From: an uncultured Eubacteriales bacterium
Lineage (GTDB): Bacteria; Bacillota; Clostridia; Lachnospirales; Lachnospiraceae
NCBI GenBank assembly: GCA_900539455.1
Contig: UQCD01000011.1
Span: 1-64,000, forward strand
Reading direction: 5' to 3'
Length of the DNA stretch: 64,000 nt
Numbering within the stretch: position 1 is the stretch's first letter; every line of letters starts with the position of its first letter. The position numbers and the translations under genes are program-made. The notes beneath the pieces are model-generated. The model was not told the DNA's origin and did no database searches. It saw nothing but the letters and a program-made list of their open reading frames with translations. Below, piece by piece: positions 63,178 to 64,000 of the stretch.

Positions 63178-64000
63178 TTAACCTAATGTAATATTAAGTT
63201 CCTCGCAAGTCTTTGATATTACATCTAACAATTCATTATCAGTTATAACTGTAACTCTTCCTTCGTCATACTGTTCATCAACCCAAGCCTTAACACGAGT
63301 AACTAATTCACTCTGCTTATCTACAGCCTTGTCGCCCTTTAGCTTAAAGTATGTATTAATCCAGTGAGCTACACCCGCAAGTCCAGAGGTATTAGATACT
63401 GCAACTAATACTGGTCTGTTTAAAATTTTATCTGTATCAAATATGTTATAAATTTCTTCGTTCTTAAGTAAACCGTCTGCGTGAATACCTGCTCTGGTTA
63501 CATTAAATGCTGAACCAACAAAAGGTGTTCTTGATGGAATTTTGTAGCCGATTTCCTTCTGGTAATATTCAGCAAGCTCTGTAATTACCTGTGGCTGCAT
63601 ACCGTCAAAGGTACCTCTGAGCTGTGCGTATTCAAATACCATAGCCTCAAGCGGAGTATTACCTGTTCTTTCTCCAATACCGAATAATGAGCAGTTTACA
63701 CCACTGGCACCATATAACCAGGCTGTTGTTGAGTTTGTAACAGCCTTATAGAAGTCATTGTGACCATGCCACTCTAGCTGTTCACTTGGCACACCACCAT
63801 GCTCCTTTAAGCCGTATATAATACCCTGTACAGATCTTGGAATAACTGCACCTGAGAAGTTTACTCCATAGCCCATAGTGTCACAAGCTCTGATTTTTAC
63901 AGGTATGCCATATTCCTCTTGTAATTTCATAAGCTCTAAACAAAATGGAATTACAAAGCCGTGAATATCTGAACGAGTAATATCCTCAAAGTGACATCTT
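63178..64000 (-). CDS. Citrate (Re)-synthase / homocitrate synthase-like enzyme (C-terminal part)
   Basis: The frame stays open to the right edge, so the N-terminus is missing; about 273 codons are visible. The DRE-TIM family features seen are CHFEDITRSDI, ACDTMGYGV, PRSVQGIIYGL, EWHGHNDFYKA, GIGERTGNTPLE and TRAGIHADGLLKNEEIYN. This pattern resembles Re-type citrate synthases and homocitrate synthases, which condense acetyl-CoA with a 2-oxoacid, more than LeuA. An ATG at 63930 is internal, not the start. The GntR regulator gene follows by 11 bases. Confidence 0.85.
   Translation of the reverse strand, partial: RCHFEDITRSDIHGFVIPFCLELMKLQEEYGIPVKIRACDTMGYGVNFSGAVIPRSVQGIIYGLKEHGGVPSEQLEWHGHNDFYKAVTNSTTAWLYGASGVNCSLFGIGERTGNTPLEAMVFEYAQLRGTFDGMQPQVITELAEYYQKEIGYKIPSRTPFVGSAFNVTRAGIHADGLLKNEEIYNIFDTDKILNRPVLVAVSNTSGLAGVAHWINTYFKLKGDKAVDKQSELVTRVKAWVDEQYDEGRVTVITDNELLDVISKTCEELNITLG

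Noticed and set aside
1..64000. CRISPR arrays, tRNA or rRNA genes, insertion sequences, prophage
   Set aside because: Both strands were scanned by eye; no regularly spaced repeats, cloverleaf-like conserved sequences, transposase or phage structural genes were seen.

Overview
The window is an AT-rich chromosomal segment, almost entirely coded on the minus strand. The gene content points to an anaerobic, Gram-positive member of the Clostridia, most likely Lachnospiraceae. The evidence is the order radC-mreBCD-mrdA-minCDE-rodA-mgsA, sporulation-linked YqfC, YqfD and a SpoVB-type flippase, a Re-type citrate synthase and the redox repressor Rex. Lineage is inferred from gene content and order; no rRNA or other marker lies in the window. 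No tRNA, rRNA, CRISPR array, insertion sequence or prophage was seen. No gene-free stretch exceeds 300 bases; the longest are upstream of gap (50420-50689), pgk to tpiA (47741-48005) and 51488-51736.

Layout: 1-3100 holds a truncated DUF512 radical-SAM protein, a PRPP synthetase-type protein, a DUF378 membrane protein (one of only two plus-strand genes) and a methylglyoxal-synthase homologue with an altered catalytic residue. 3.1-12.2 kb is the cell shape and division block (rodA, minEDC, mrdA, mreDCB) followed by radC. 12.2-23.4 kb carries a Met gamma-lyase-family protein, miaA, mutL, mutS, two zinc-ribbon membrane proteins, a SulP transporter and miaB. 23.4-27.4 kb is a proline operon in which proB and proA are separated by three other genes. 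27.5-32.8 kb has two flavoproteins, a BofC-like protein and a SpoVB/MurJ-type flippase. 32.8-37.6 kb is the rpsU-yqfC-yqfD-phoH-HD-ybeY cluster, with a YbeY-cytidine deaminase fusion and a divergent HD protein.

37.8-43.7 kb has alaS, an unlisted 46-residue membrane microprotein, a diguanylate cyclase and a membrane-anchored MutS-like ATPase. 43.9-50.4 kb is lower glycolysis (gap, pgk, tpiA, gpmI) with tyrS inserted; intergenic regions here carry clear promoters, terminators, a hairpin repeat and a structured tyrS leader. 50.7-52.7 kb has a PHP phosphatase (plus strand) and a HMGL-like aldolase. 52.9-56.3 kb is the only obviously accessory region: a five-gene operon for a secreted protein, two membrane subunits, an ABC ATPase and an anchored extracytoplasmic protein. 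56.6-64 kb has a YebC regulator, a CNNM/CorC transporter, a MazF toxin without an adjacent antitoxin, nnr, acpS, a coiled-coil protein, rex, a GntR regulator and the C-terminal part of a Re-citrate synthase-like enzyme.

Most of the window is conserved housekeeping sequence. The best candidates for new biology are the secreted-protein/ABC operon, the altered MgsA, the YbeY-Cdd fusion, the HE-variant HD protein, the repeat between pgk and tpiA, the tyrS leader and the alaS-linked microprotein. All function calls come from reading motifs by eye; no database search was run.
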